Shown one piece after another: positions 15,866-26,323 of a stretch of 64,000 nt of DNA. Under the pieces are notes generated by a model that searched no databases, had not been told where the DNA came from, and worked only from the letters and a program-made list of their open reading frames with translations. Both the position numbers and the translations under genes were made by a program. Positions within the stretch are counted from its first letter, which is position 1, and the number at the start of each line of letters is the position of its first letter. The DNA comes from Sarcina sp034439435 (GTDB taxonomy: Bacteria > Bacillota > Clostridia > Clostridiales > Clostridiaceae), in assembly GCF_034439435.1 (NCBI RefSeq), contig NZ_JAPCKJ010000001.1:62001-126000 (forward strand), read 5' to 3'.

Positions 15866-18800
15866 CTATAACTCCCAAAAAGCTAAGTCCTTCATAAATG
15901 ATGGTCTCTCACTATCACCTATCTTAACCAAACTATGATGTTTAGCTAATCCTTTTATAGTTGTTACCAACTTATCTTCTTCCTGTTTACTTTGAGCATT
16001 AAATAGTTTTTTAACATCTCTATTATTTAAATCATCAACTCTATGAACAACCCAGTTTAATATATAGTTAGCATAGTCATTCTTATCTGTTGAGAAGTGA
16101 GTTAATAATTGTGTTGAAAGTATTGTTCCTACACCAAACTCTCTACCTTCTTTTAGTATTTTCTTTAATGCTGCAAAATCTTTACTTAAGAAGTTATCAG
16201 CTTCATCTACTAAAACTATCTTATTTAACTGTCTTAAATGACCTTCTATTTTACTATGTCCACTAGCTTGCATTTGAGCATAGAATAGGTCTAACGTAAT
16301 TGCTACAACTAAGTTTTGTATTCCTTCATCATATCCTGATAAATCTATTACTGTAACCCCGTCTATAAGTTCAAATAAGCTTTTAGTCTCAAATGGATCT
16401 GGTTCAAATATTTCAAAATCTATAAGATTGCTTAATGCAGAATATAAACTATCATCTTTCTTCAAATCTTCTCTTGAATCATATACATCATAAACATCTT
16501 TTAGTGTTGGTGCTGGTTTATCCCAAGTATCCGGTTTATTTTTTATAATTCCTCTCTTCTCATAAGCTTCCATTATAAGTTCTCTTAATAATGTTTCTTG
16601 CTTATTACCAAGTCTAAATCCTTTTGCAATAGTTTCTTTTAAACTATTAGCAGTATGAAGAGGAAGCATTGGTTTTGAATTTGGACCTTTTACAACTGAT
16701 AATGGATTGAATGGTAAATGATATAATTCAAATACCTTAGCATCTGTAGCCTCTATAAAGTCTTCTTTTGACTTATTATAATCTCCCTTATAGTCAAAGA
16801 TAAGAATTCCAATGTCTTTTCCGTCAACATTATTCTTTGATTCTCTATGAAGTTGAGTAATTACTGACTTAGTAAACTGAGTTTTACCAGTTCCCATAGT
16901 TCCAATTATTCCTGTATTCGTATGAAGAACCTTATTGGTGTCATTTGGATAAAGAATGATTTTTTTATTGTTTTTCTCATTGGTTCCAAATACTATTTCC
17001 ATAGTTCTATTTTCTTCTATTTGACTATTACAGCTATCTATTGTTTCTTTACAATCATCTGAAATCTCTTCTCTTAATTCAACTATTTCTCCTGTTGTAT
17101 TCTCTTCATAAATGACTTCGTTATTTACAACATCTTCACCATCAGTATTCTCAATAGTTTCTTTACTATCTACATCTTGTTCAGTTACACCTTCAATATT
17201 TTCTACTACTGAAAAATCAACTTTAGAAATTAAAGCTTCAATTTCGCTAACTGTTTTAGTTATAAATTGAATTCCATCTTCTTCTGCCATTTCTATAACC
17301 ATAACATCTTCAGTTATTTCAGAAATATTTTTAGTTACTCCTCTTTTGAAAGATACTACAGCAGCTTGTCCTAAAACTTTATCTGTTGAATCTACTATTT
17401 GATAATCTTCATTTAATAGCTTTCTTCTTAACTCAGAATCAATTACTTTTTCCCAGTTTTGATTATTACATACTCCATATAGGTTTAATTTCTCTGCACT
17501 TGATACTACTAGTTGCATCAAGAAGTTTCTATATACTTTCTTTGTATTTGAAAGTAATTCACCTTCTTTAGGTAATAAAGTTTCTTTAAGAAGACCTTTT
17601 GTTTTTTTAGCTTGTGTTATACCCTTTCCTATATATCCATCATCATTTATACCAATTTTAACTTCTATAGGATAGTAATGAACAAACACTTTTTCATCTT
17701 TTTCTTCTATTCCAACTAGCAATAAGTCATCACTTGTAGCACCATTGTTATCAAATCCTAAGTTCTTAACTGAAAAAAATCCTTCTGATTGTTTTAATCC
17801 TACTCCTCCAGAAACTCTTAGAATCTCTTCTAATGATATTGGTACCCATATTATATTTTCACTTTTAAACTTAGCTAATGCTAACTTAATAGCTGAAAGT
17901 ATGCTTATTTTCTCTTTAGGAAAATGTGATTTACTTGATAACAATCTTAACAACCAATCTCCATTTATAGCATTAAACATATTTATTATCATTGGTGAGT
18001 ATTCTTCAGAATTTTCTATGTCATTCTTGTTTAAGAATTCTTCTATTACCCTCTGATAAGGAGTTGATTTTCTAGTTACAGTTATTGCATCATACCCTCC
18101 AGCAGTTGTATATTGATCACTATAATGTATTATTAACAAGTCTTTCGCATCAGGATCATTTTTAAAGAAGTTTAAATCAACCTTTGGATTTATAAATGTT
18201 ACCCAATGACTTGCATTATATATATCATCTAGTGAACTTTTACTTTTATTAGGAACTGAAATGGCTTTACATTGATTACTATTAAAAGGTTCCCCATTAG
18301 AAGCTGTATTTAAGGCATTAAGTTTCATAGCAACATTCATTAAATCAGTATTTGTATTTGCATATTTAGTACCAAATCCTGTTCTATATGCATCTCCTAA
18401 AAATACTGATGGAATTCCAGAGATTTCACCATTTAATATTACTCCTGATGGTATATCACTCATATTTGATGTTATAGTCCTTACATCCTCACTCATCTCT
18501 AAGAATGTAATATGAGCATATTCTATTCCATCTTCAACTTTTTTTGTATAGAATTGTACTTTTTCTCTATAAAGATTAAGTACATCCTCCTCTGACATGT
18601 TATCTACTTTTAAATCTATTCCATATAATCCTTTTATACTGGCTATATTTTCATTAAAAGCAACTTCTTCAAAAGCATTTGTTATATTTTCATCTGAATA
18701 TATAAATAAATCTATTGGTAATACATTATTTCCTGATTTAAGTCTCTTTGTATAATATTTAAAAATTCCTTGAAGAATTTCTTTACTATCTCCTGTGTTT

Positions 18801-21037
18801 ATCAAATTTATTCTAATTGCTGCATTTTCAGACATGTTAAATAAATATCTAAAATGACCTACAAACTCTTCAATTTTTTCTGTAACCAATTTTGATACAA
18901 ATTCCCTAGATCCTTTATATCTTGGTAATTTTTCATCAACATAATATTTCCATTCTGGAGAATGTAATTGTTCCATTGGAATATATAATTCATTTTCTTC
19001 TCCAACTATATAAGGTAAAAGATAAGTTGAAGTAAACCTCTTAATGATTTCATCTGATAAATCCTCACTACCAAGTTCATTATTTATTTTTAATTGGTAT
19101 GCTATATTTAATGGATGTAATGGCGTAAATATTAATTCTTTATCTTCTATTTCTCTTTTTATAATACCTAACTTAAATAAATTCTTTTGTTCTTTATTTA
19201 AATACTCACCTTCATTTATTGAATTTAATGCTTCTAAATAAACAATTATGAAATCCTTATATATTGATTTCAAATCATCATTTAAATATGTTAAACTAGG
19301 TAGCTTTCTAGATTTTTTATAATACTCTAAAATTTTAGAGTAAGCTTCTCTAACTTCAGAATATAGTAATATTTCATTTTTCTCTAATCCTTCTGTAGTT
19401 TCAATAAAACAAAAACCTTCTTTTTCTATAATTTCTTTCTCTAATGATAAATTTTTCCTAAATTCATCTCTTGTTAAGTATTCTCTTGTTCCAAAACCTA
19501 GCTTGTTATCACCTATAGACTTAAAATCAGCCTTTTTTTCTCTTTTAAGTTTCCATACTTTCATACCTGTTGCATACTCTGGCACTTGACTTGTCCCAAT
19601 TATTCCAAACGGTACAATATCATTTTCAATCTTTGCTGTAAATCTAATAAGTTCCTCATCATTTTCATAGTTAAAGTCATCTGATATTTTAATCTCTACT
19701 AATTCATCACAGGGTATCTCTATCTGTTCATTATTAGACGTTAATTGATATTCTGATTTATTACTTTCAAACTCATTAAATATAATAGTTGAATCATTTG
19801 TATTTATAGATATATAACTATTATTTTTCTTAACAACTAATGTATATTTAGATTTTATCTCTTCTAAATATTTTTGATTAAAGTTTACAACAACTATTTT
19901 AAATTCGAACTTCATTTTTTCTGGTTTATAGACTACTTTATAAAAGTTTGATTTGAATTCATCTACCTTTAAGGTTACATTTAATTTCCTACCTGAAGTG
20001 GTAGCTTTTAGATTACCGACTATTCCTTTTTCATGAATATATTCTTTTTTTAGCTTATCATCAAATGTAAATTCTAAATTTATTTCTTCTAAGTTATTTT
20101 CATTAAAAACTATTATATTTCTAGTTCTTGATTTAGCCTTAGAAGTACCTTCTTCTTTATCCCATTCAACAGAAGCTCCTATATATTCTAGAGGTTTTAT
20201 TTGTTTTTTATCTTCAACAGATTTTATTACATACTTATATTCAACATCTTTCCAATTAGCTTCTTTTAGCTTATCAATACCTTTATCATCAAAATACTTC
20301 TCTAATTGAGTCTCTGGATTACCATAGTTATGAATTTCATCTACTCTACTAAAATATAATGCATTTTCATTTATTTTATTTTCTAATTCTTTTCCTGATA
20401 CTTGCTCTAATTTACTATCATAAAACAATCCAAAATTTCTATATTCATTTTTATCTATATAACCTTTATTTATTATTTCTAATATTTCTCGGTATTCAAA
20501 AATTGAATTACTATCTTGAAATAATGAACTTTTTTTTCTTTCCAAGTCTTTTTCAACAATAACTTTATCTACTTTACTAAAGTTATTGTTTGAAATTTTT
20601 TCTTTAATATTATTTTGTATATAATTTACATGAAATGGCATACCTTCTTTTGAAAAAGATTCTGTTCCTCCAACAATACTATCTAAAGTTGTATTATGTA
20701 TAAATAGTATTCCCTTATTCTCATATCCTGGTTCATGTCCAACCATATTTCTAAGTCTGGTTAAAAAGTCTGGTTGAACATTATCAATAGTAGCAGCAAC
20801 TATTAATTCTTTACCATTATGAAAATTTAATTTATATGATTTGTACTTAACATTTCCATTTTCATCTTTATATTCATAAGTTTCACTTAAAGTATTTTCC
20901 TTTAAAACATTATATAGATTTCTTACTTGTTCCTCAGTCTCAAATTGAATATTATATTTTGCTCCTGAATTTAAAGGATTATCTTTAAAAAACTCTAAAA
21001 TTCTTTCTGATAAATAACTATAAAACTGATCTAACAT
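15866..21037 (-). CDS. dptH: Phosphorothioation-dependent restriction protein DptH (HerA-like ATPase)
   Basis: About 1723 aa. The C-terminal ~380 residues form a HerA/FtsK-type ATPase with Walker A GTMGTGKTQF (Lys1385) and Walker B KIVLVDEADNF (Asp1611-Glu1612). The first ~1300 residues are the large non-ATPase region usual in DptH, with no motif I can assign. With DptF and DptG it damages DNA lacking phosphorothioates. Of the GTG at 21052, the ATG at 21046 and the ATG at 21037, the last has the best-placed ribosome binding site (GTGGGG). It overlaps the 3' end of dptG by 20 bp. The ATPase motifs are intact. Confidence 0.92.
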   Translation of the reverse strand: MLDQFYSYLSERILEFFKDNPLNSGAKYNIQFETEEQVRNLYNVLKENTLSETYEYKDENGNVKYKSYKLNFHNGKELIVAATIDNVQPDFLTRLRNMVGHEPGYENKGILFIHNTTLDSIVGGTESFSKEGMPFHVNYIQNNIKEKISNNNFSKVDKVIVEKDLERKKSSLFQDSNSIFEYREILEIINKGYIDKNEYRNFGLFYDSKLEQVSGKELENKINENALYFSRVDEIHNYGNPETQLEKYFDDKGIDKLKEANWKDVEYKYVIKSVEDKKQIKPLEYIGASVEWDKEEGTSKAKSRTRNIIVFNENNLEEINLEFTFDDKLKKEYIHEKGIVGNLKATTSGRKLNVTLKVDEFKSNFYKVVYKPEKMKFEFKIVVVNFNQKYLEEIKSKYTLVVKKNNSYISINTNDSTIIFNEFESNKSEYQLTSNNEQIEIPCDELVEIKISDDFNYENDEELIRFTAKIENDIVPFGIIGTSQVPEYATGMKVWKLKREKKADFKSIGDNKLGFGTREYLTRDEFRKNLSLEKEIIEKEGFCFIETTEGLEKNEILLYSEVREAYSKILEYYKKSRKLPSLTYLNDDLKSIYKDFIIVYLEALNSINEGEYLNKEQKNLFKLGIIKREIEDKELIFTPLHPLNIAYQLKINNELGSEDLSDEIIKRFTSTYLLPYIVGEENELYIPMEQLHSPEWKYYVDEKLPRYKGSREFVSKLVTEKIEEFVGHFRYLFNMSENAAIRINLINTGDSKEILQGIFKYYTKRLKSGNNVLPIDLFIYSDENITNAFEEVAFNENIASIKGLYGIDLKVDNMSEEDVLNLYREKVQFYTKKVEDGIEYAHITFLEMSEDVRTITSNMSDIPSGVILNGEISGIPSVFLGDAYRTGFGTKYANTNTDLMNVAMKLNALNTASNGEPFNSNQCKAISVPNKSKSSLDDIYNASHWVTFINPKVDLNFFKNDPDAKDLLIIHYSDQYTTAGGYDAITVTRKSTPYQRVIEEFLNKNDIENSEEYSPMIINMFNAINGDWLLRLLSSKSHFPKEKISILSAIKLALAKFKSENIIWVPISLEEILRVSGGVGLKQSEGFFSVKNLGFDNNGATSDDLLLVGIEEKDEKVFVHYYPIEVKIGINDDGYIGKGITQAKKTKGLLKETLLPKEGELLSNTKKVYRNFLMQLVVSSAEKLNLYGVCNNQNWEKVIDSELRRKLLNEDYQIVDSTDKVLGQAAVVSFKRGVTKNISEITEDVMVIEMAEEDGIQFITKTVSEIEALISKVDFSVVENIEGVTEQDVDSKETIENTDGEDVVNNEVIYEENTTGEIVELREEISDDCKETIDSCNSQIEENRTMEIVFGTNEKNNKKIILYPNDTNKVLHTNTGIIGTMGTGKTQFTKSVITQLHRESKNNVDGKDIGILIFDYKGDYNKSKEDFIEATDAKVFELYHLPFNPLSVVKGPNSKPMLPLHTANSLKETIAKGFRLGNKQETLLRELIMEAYEKRGIIKNKPDTWDKPAPTLKDVYDVYDSREDLKKDDSLYSALSNLIDFEIFEPDPFETKSLFELIDGVTVIDLSGYDEGIQNLVVAITLDLFYAQMQASGHSKIEGHLRQLNKIVLVDEADNFLSKDFAALKKILKEGREFGVGTILSTQLLTHFSTDKNDYANYILNWVVHRVDDLNNRDVKKLFNAQSKQEEDKLVTTIKGLAKHHSLVKIGDSERPSFMKDLAFWEL

Positions 21038-22403
21038 ATTGTGCATCCCCACTATCTGATTTCTTTTCTAGTAAGTTTAATTTTTCATAAAGCTGAATTA
21101 TTTTTTTACTTGAATCCCTATCAAAGAATAATCCTCTTTTTTCAAATTCTTCAAATAAAACATTTAATTTCAGCTTTTTCTTATCATTAATACAAATTTT
21201 GGTCATTAATATTATATCATCTTCTGTCATATTAAGATTGTACCCCAATGCACCTCTTCTTTTTCCAAAGTTATTTTCAACAAACTTTACAAACCAATTT
21301 TTATAAGCATCATATGCTCTTTTTCTTGTTCCTTTATTGAATTGATATTCTAAGGAGTCATAAAGTCTATAGACTTCATTAAATCCATTAACAGAGCTTT
21401 GTTTTGAAGTTGGTCTAAATTCATCCCAAGCTACATCCTTTATCTGACTTTGATACATGTTTACAGCTTCTCTTAAACTGTCTTCTATTTCCTCTTTATC
21501 CATTGAATTATAAGCTTCTGCTAATTCCAAATAGCTAAGTTGATTTTCATCTCCATTTGTATTTAATAGTTCTAATGCTATAGCATGTGAAAATAACGAG
21601 TTGACTTTACCTTTTAATAACTCCCATCCCAATCTATAGGCAGTTCTATTTTTTGAAGTACTTTCCCAAGATAATGTATAGTACACTTTTTCTATTTTAT
21701 CTAATTCAGCATTTTCAAATTTATCTAACTTTATACTTAATTGTGAGATATAAAACATATAGTAGTATTCTAATAACCTTTTTAACGAATCCTTATATAA
21801 CTCTTCATGCTTTATTAAGAAGCTAAAATCTTTTATAAACATCTCCTTTACATAAGGAACATAGCATTTATATCCATCCATTGAGTACTTTTTCTCTTTT
21901 AATGTTGGTAATGATTTTAAGACTAATTTATATAGTATGTTATTTACTTCAGTATCATAATGACTTAATGCTTCTTTTTTTACATTTTCATCAAATAATA
22001 CTGAATATAAAAAGCCAGCTATTTTTTCATCTGCATTTGTTGAGTTTATATAATTTAATGTTTTAATATCAAAGTTAACTAACTTTCCATCTTCTATAAA
22101 CATTATTCTTATTATATCTTTAAAAGTCTCTCTACTTAAATTCCCTTCATAGTCACCAACCTGTTCAGCAACATCTTCTATAAACTCTTCATAATTAAAG
22201 ATACCTTTTATTTCTTTATTTGAAATAAATCTTGAAAAACTTCCAAGAACACCTGAAAAATCATCAACTAATGTTTTTTCATTAGCTGCATATGGTAAAA
22301 GTTTATATCTAGATCCTTGTTTATGAGTTAACCCCTTTTCTGTAAACTTAAATCCATTCTTAAACTCTTCTAAATCTATTTTATAATCCTTAAATTCACT
22401 CAT
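21018..22403 (-). CDS. dptG: Phosphorothioation-dependent restriction protein DptG
   Basis: A 461-aa protein, called mainly from position between dptF and dptH and from size. It is largely helical with no signal peptide or membrane segment, and I see no catalytic motif. DptG is required for restriction together with DptF and DptH. Its ATG is 2 bp after the dptF stop, and its end overlaps dptH by 20 bp. Confidence 0.88.
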   Translation of the reverse strand: MSEFKDYKIDLEEFKNGFKFTEKGLTHKQGSRYKLLPYAANEKTLVDDFSGVLGSFSRFISNKEIKGIFNYEEFIEDVAEQVGDYEGNLSRETFKDIIRIMFIEDGKLVNFDIKTLNYINSTNADEKIAGFLYSVLFDENVKKEALSHYDTEVNNILYKLVLKSLPTLKEKKYSMDGYKCYVPYVKEMFIKDFSFLIKHEELYKDSLKRLLEYYYMFYISQLSIKLDKFENAELDKIEKVYYTLSWESTSKNRTAYRLGWELLKGKVNSLFSHAIALELLNTNGDENQLSYLELAEAYNSMDKEEIEDSLREAVNMYQSQIKDVAWDEFRPTSKQSSVNGFNEVYRLYDSLEYQFNKGTRKRAYDAYKNWFVKFVENNFGKRRGALGYNLNMTEDDIILMTKICINDKKKLKLNVLFEEFEKRGLFFDRDSSKKIIQLYEKLNLLEKKSDSGDAQYVRSVL

Positions 22404-22405
22404 TC

Positions 22406-24766
22406 TTAAATCTCCACAAATCTATACATTTCAAATTCGTCATCATATTCTAATCTATATTTTTTATTATCATCTCTATTTTTTTCTGTAAATAAAAGAC
22501 TTTCATTTTGTGACCCCGCCACCTCTAACTTATTTATAAACTCAATAAATTTAACAAATTGATTTTTATCCTTCTTATTTGGTCTATATCCGTTAGTAAC
22601 CTTTTTTAATAATTGATATAATGAATAATCTATATCGATAGTTTCTGAACTTTCTAATCTCTCACTCTTAAATTTAATTTCCATAGTATTTAAAAACTTT
22701 ATTAATTCACTATCTTTATTACTAGGTAAATTACTTATGTCAGCCTTAAAATCAATCTCTTCACTAACCTTGTATTTAGTTTGACTATTCCCAATAAAAA
22801 TGTTTATGCTATCTTTATCAGCTTCCCCGTTCCATTTTAGAACTCCATTTTTTATAAAACTATATAAATCTTTAAGTTTACCTTTTTCACCTTTATTCCA
22901 ATAATAAAGATTTCTTATAAACTCATCATAAATATCATCTTTTAATGAAAAGATATTGTTTTTACCACATAATAAATAACTTCTAATAAATAGTTTTAAT
23001 AAGTCAATTCTTATTTTATTTACTACTTGTTTATCATTAAAATCTAACTCTTGAATACTACCTAAAAAACCTTTTGGATAATCAATATTTTCATTAAATA
23101 ATTCTATTAGATTTACTGAGTTGTTAAATTTAATCACAAAGTCATCCAACTCTTCATTTCTTATGTTTAATGGATCTAATCTATTTAATCCTTCGAATAT
23201 TGCTGATAATTCTTTATGGCTAAATAATATATTAGGCATTAAAGAATTTATATACTCTTCAGGTTTTAATCTTGATATTTTTTGCTTAAATGTTGGTGAG
23301 TTAATATCTATATACGTTCTAGATATTAAGATATCATGCAAGAAATTCAATAAAGCTCTAGTTGATATTATAGCTTTATTTTTTATTATTACTTGAACAA
23401 GTAAGTCTATAATACTTTCTTGAACCTCTTCGCTATTTAAAAGATCATAATTAGCTCTTATTGGACATCTATTAGAAATTGAACAGTTTGCACAATTCTC
23501 TTTATACGACTTATAAAAATAATTTAATTCTGATTTATTAGTCAGTTTTCCAAGTAACTCTTTTATGTATTCAGATTTAACTTTACCATCTTTTATTGTA
23601 TAAAGATGATAATCACAAAAATTCACAAATTGAATATTACTATCTTCATCAAAATCATTTTCTACTATGGTTTGTTCAAGTATTTTATGACTTTCTACAA
23701 AGTCTTTTAACTTAGTAAATCTTGAACCATACTTAGAATCAATAAAATTATTTAAAGTTCCAAGATTTATAGCTAATATAAATTTTTGATTACTTGAATC
23801 AATTTTTTCATCACTAAACTCATCTAATACATCATTTAAAGTATCCATAGATGTTTGATTAGGTTCTAAACTTTCTGTAGCATCATTATGAAGCTTAAAC
23901 TTTGAAATAATATCTGGATATTTATTTTTAAAATAAGATATGATGTGCGATTTTCCATCTCCTACACTACCACAAACTAATATTAGTTGTGCTTTATCAC
24001 TTTTAGAGGTATTTATTATTAAATCTTCAAGTTTACTTTGAACATTTCTTTCTATATGCATATACTTTTTAAAATCACTAAAACTATTTAATCCTTCTAC
24101 AGCTTCTTTAGAAGACTCTTTTAATCTTCCTAGCTCATCTATTAAACATGCTCTTTTTAGTTCTTTTATTTTTTTCGTTTCTATTTTTTGTTCAGGTTTT
24201 TCCTGAATAGTATTTAACTTTATATTTTCTTTTTCTAGAGTAGTACTAGCAACTTCTATTCCATTTTTCTCTTCATTTTTTCCATTAATACTATCCATAA
24301 ATTTATTTAAAAAATTCTTTATGATACCTTTTTCTAATCCACTATTATCATTTTTAGGTTCTTTATATGGTGGTAAAGTAAAGTTGTGATCTAAATAAAC
24401 TTCAACAAACCATCCTGTCAACTTATATACACATCTGTGGATTTTTAAAGCTTCTGAAAGTTCACCTTCAACACCTTCATGAACTGCTAAATTACCAGTT
24501 AATCTAATTGTATGAAATAAATCTTCAGCTTCTTTATTTAAATCTACATCCCATTTTAATTTTTTCAATCTTTCAACTTGGGTAAGTTCATCTAAAGATC
24601 CTAATCCTTCAATTTTAGCAACTTCTTGCGCTAATTTCTCTCCAAATAATCTTCCTTTTACTATAGAAGTATATGGTGATTTAAATATATTTTCATTTAT
24701 TTCACTTATATAATCGTTTAAATCGCTATAATCTCTCTCTAAATAGCCGAAAACATTCTTGTCCAC
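22406..24766 (-). CDS. dptF: Phosphorothioation-dependent restriction protein DptF
   Basis: A 786-aa P-loop protein. Residues ~1-145 are a helical N-terminal region with the segment DLFHTIRLTGNLAVHEG, like that of DUF4145-type domains. The ATPase has Walker A CGSVGDGKSHI (Lys272), and a Cys cluster CANCSISNRCPI follows, possibly binding metal. DptF is the first gene of dptFGH. The start is GTG at 24766 with an AAGGAG ribosome binding site 8 bp upstream. It has its own promoter region in the 185 bp upstream. Confidence 0.9.
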   Translation of the reverse strand: MDKNVFGYLERDYSDLNDYISEINENIFKSPYTSIVKGRLFGEKLAQEVAKIEGLGSLDELTQVERLKKLKWDVDLNKEAEDLFHTIRLTGNLAVHEGVEGELSEALKIHRCVYKLTGWFVEVYLDHNFTLPPYKEPKNDNSGLEKGIIKNFLNKFMDSINGKNEEKNGIEVASTTLEKENIKLNTIQEKPEQKIETKKIKELKRACLIDELGRLKESSKEAVEGLNSFSDFKKYMHIERNVQSKLEDLIINTSKSDKAQLILVCGSVGDGKSHIISYFKNKYPDIISKFKLHNDATESLEPNQTSMDTLNDVLDEFSDEKIDSSNQKFILAINLGTLNNFIDSKYGSRFTKLKDFVESHKILEQTIVENDFDEDSNIQFVNFCDYHLYTIKDGKVKSEYIKELLGKLTNKSELNYFYKSYKENCANCSISNRCPIRANYDLLNSEEVQESIIDLLVQVIIKNKAIISTRALLNFLHDILISRTYIDINSPTFKQKISRLKPEEYINSLMPNILFSHKELSAIFEGLNRLDPLNIRNEELDDFVIKFNNSVNLIELFNENIDYPKGFLGSIQELDFNDKQVVNKIRIDLLKLFIRSYLLCGKNNIFSLKDDIYDEFIRNLYYWNKGEKGKLKDLYSFIKNGVLKWNGEADKDSINIFIGNSQTKYKVSEEIDFKADISNLPSNKDSELIKFLNTMEIKFKSERLESSETIDIDYSLYQLLKKVTNGYRPNKKDKNQFVKFIEFINKLEVAGSQNESLLFTEKNRDDNKKYRLEYDDEFEMYRFVEI

Positions 24767-24920
24767 TAAAATTTCTCCTTTATATTTTGATTTTCACCTT
24801 TTTTCTTATAAATAATTTAATTAATTCTTTCAAAATTTACTAAAGAATCCAATATATATTCTTATTATAAAATCAATAGAGATAATTGTCCAATTCCCTG
24901 TAAGTTCTACCTATTTATAA

Positions 24921-24953
24921 AATTAAAAGGTAGTTTAAAACTACCTTTTAATT
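24921..24953 (-). terminator. Terminator overlapping the stop of the zinc-tail membrane protein gene
   Basis: A 16-bp stem (AATTAAAAGGTAGTTT with its complement up to 24953) and almost no loop. It overlaps the stop codon of the gene ending at 24952 and is followed on the minus strand by TTTTAT. It isolates that gene from the dpt operon. Confidence 0.65.
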
Positions 24954-25869
24954 AATAATACCAACAATTACATGTATGCTTTCCACTAGCACTAACACTA
25001 ACCTTACTTGCTGATTTTCCTCTTATAAACTTACAATTTGCAGTTTTATGAATATAGTTATTTCCACTTGCTACATATCCATAATCAGATGTTACTACTG
25101 GTTCATTAGGATCGCTATCCTGACTATCATATCCTGTTCTATTATCATGGCTAGCTGTCCCACCATTTGATTTAAATGTTCCGCTATTTTTGTTGCTAGA
25201 TTGATTATTTTTTGAAGACTCTTTTTTAGCCTTAGCTTCTTTTTCTATTCTTGCCTTTTCAGCTTTTTCGGCTTCCTCTTTAGCCTTTTTCTCAGCTTCT
25301 GCTTTAGCTATTCTTTCTTGCTCTTCTTTTTTAGCTTTCTTCTGTACAAGATTATCATAAATCTCTTGTTTTTTATCTACTTCACTTTTTAAAGCTTCAT
25401 AAGAATTCTCAAGTCTTTTATAGTTATCTTCAGCTAATTTATATTCATTTTCATCAATTTTATTATTGTTTAATTCTTCTTTTATTCCTTCATATTTTTC
25501 TATTGTATCTTTATATACAGCTTCATCTATTCCTAATTCTTTTAGCCCATCTCTTTTTATATTATTTTCATTGTTTAAATCTAAATTAATATTAACTCCT
25601 AATAAAAATATAAATAATGTTGGAAGTAATAAATAATTTAACTTTCCTCTTTTATCTAAGGTCTTTACTCTCTTTACTCCTACTATTACTGATGGTAAAA
25701 CTAAAAAGAATAAATATATACTAAAAAGAACATTATCCATAGTAATGTTAGTTATGAAATCTAATAAAGCTAGAAAAGTAAAAAATATATAATATGTAAT
25801 CATAAACACTCTATGGTTTCCACTTACTCCAGGTAACTTATCTAAAAAGTTTTTCAAGCTATTTCTCAT
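24952..25869 (-). CDS. Membrane protein with coiled coil and Cys/His tail
   Basis: A 305-aa protein with no family I can name. Three or four hydrophobic segments lie at ~20-110, followed by a long charged coiled coil (~115-215, with runs of Lys-Ala-Glu), a Ser/Asn/Gly linker, and a C-terminal ~40-residue module YIHKTANCKFIRG...HTCNCWYY. The last has the H..C...C.C spacing of a small zinc- or nuclease-linked module seen at the ends of many clostridial proteins. It lies 2 bp after the small coiled-coil membrane protein gene at 25872, so they form an operon. Confidence 0.6.
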   Translation of the reverse strand: MRNSLKNFLDKLPGVSGNHRVFMITYYIFFTFLALLDFITNITMDNVLFSIYLFFLVLPSVIVGVKRVKTLDKRGKLNYLLLPTLFIFLLGVNINLDLNNENNIKRDGLKELGIDEAVYKDTIEKYEGIKEELNNNKIDENEYKLAEDNYKRLENSYEALKSEVDKKQEIYDNLVQKKAKKEEQERIAKAEAEKKAKEEAEKAEKARIEKEAKAKKESSKNNQSSNKNSGTFKSNGGTASHDNRTGYDSQDSDPNEPVVTSDYGYVASGNNYIHKTANCKFIRGKSASKVSVSASGKHTCNCWYY

Positions 25870-25871
25870 TG

Positions 25872-26192
25872 TTATTCCCCTACTTCACTTTTTAAATCTG
25901 CTATTTTCTCATCTAAAGTTTTTAAAGTGTTTTTTTCATAATCAGTATATTTTTCATTTAGTTCATCATACTTCTTCTTTAATTCCACATATGATTCTTT
26001 TCTTTCCTTAGCTTTATCATTTTCTAAAGCTAAATCATTATATTTTTCTTGAGCTCTTATATATTTATTTTTAAAATACTCAATCTCATCTCTATAAATC
26101 CTACTATTTAAAGATATCAATAATATTAATCCTGCTACAAATGCAATAAGAGCTTTAAAATTAGAAATTTTCTTAATAAAAGAATTTCTCAT
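25872..26192 (-). CDS. Small single-pass membrane coiled-coil protein
   Basis: A 106-aa protein. One membrane segment (FKALIAFVAGLILLISLNS, ~13-31) is followed by a continuous coiled coil rich in Lys/Glu/Tyr. The ATG at 26192 has an AAGGGGG ribosome binding site. It is 2 bp upstream of the larger coiled-coil membrane protein and probably pairs with it. No known family. Confidence 0.6.
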   Translation of the reverse strand: MRNSFIKKISNFKALIAFVAGLILLISLNSRIYRDEIEYFKNKYIRAQEKYNDLALENDKAKERKESYVELKKKYDELNEKYTDYEKNTLKTLDEKIADLKSEVGE

Positions 26193-26257
26193 ATTGTGTC
26201 CCCCTTAAAAATATAAATCCTCGTATATATTTACATATTTATACTTTTAAGTCAATA

Positions 26258-26280
26258 AAGTTTAAATTAAATTTAAACTT
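26258..26280. promoter_or_regulatory. Perfect 23-bp palindrome upstream of the membrane-protein pair
   Basis: AAGTTTAAATT and its exact complement flank a single A at 26269, about 70 bp upstream of the gene starting at 26192. A decayed version (AACTTCAAATTAAG) is present at about 29240 in the duplicated region. It could be an operator or part of the promoter. Confidence 0.4.
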
Positions 26281-26323
26281 ATCTAAAATTATTCAAAATT
26301 AAGCTTTTAAAATTCCTTTTACT

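Noticed and set aside
6142..24766. Island ends marked by att-like direct repeats or a tRNA gene
   Set aside because: I searched the flanks by eye and found no tRNA gene and no convincing direct repeat; integration by a phage-like integrase is not supported.
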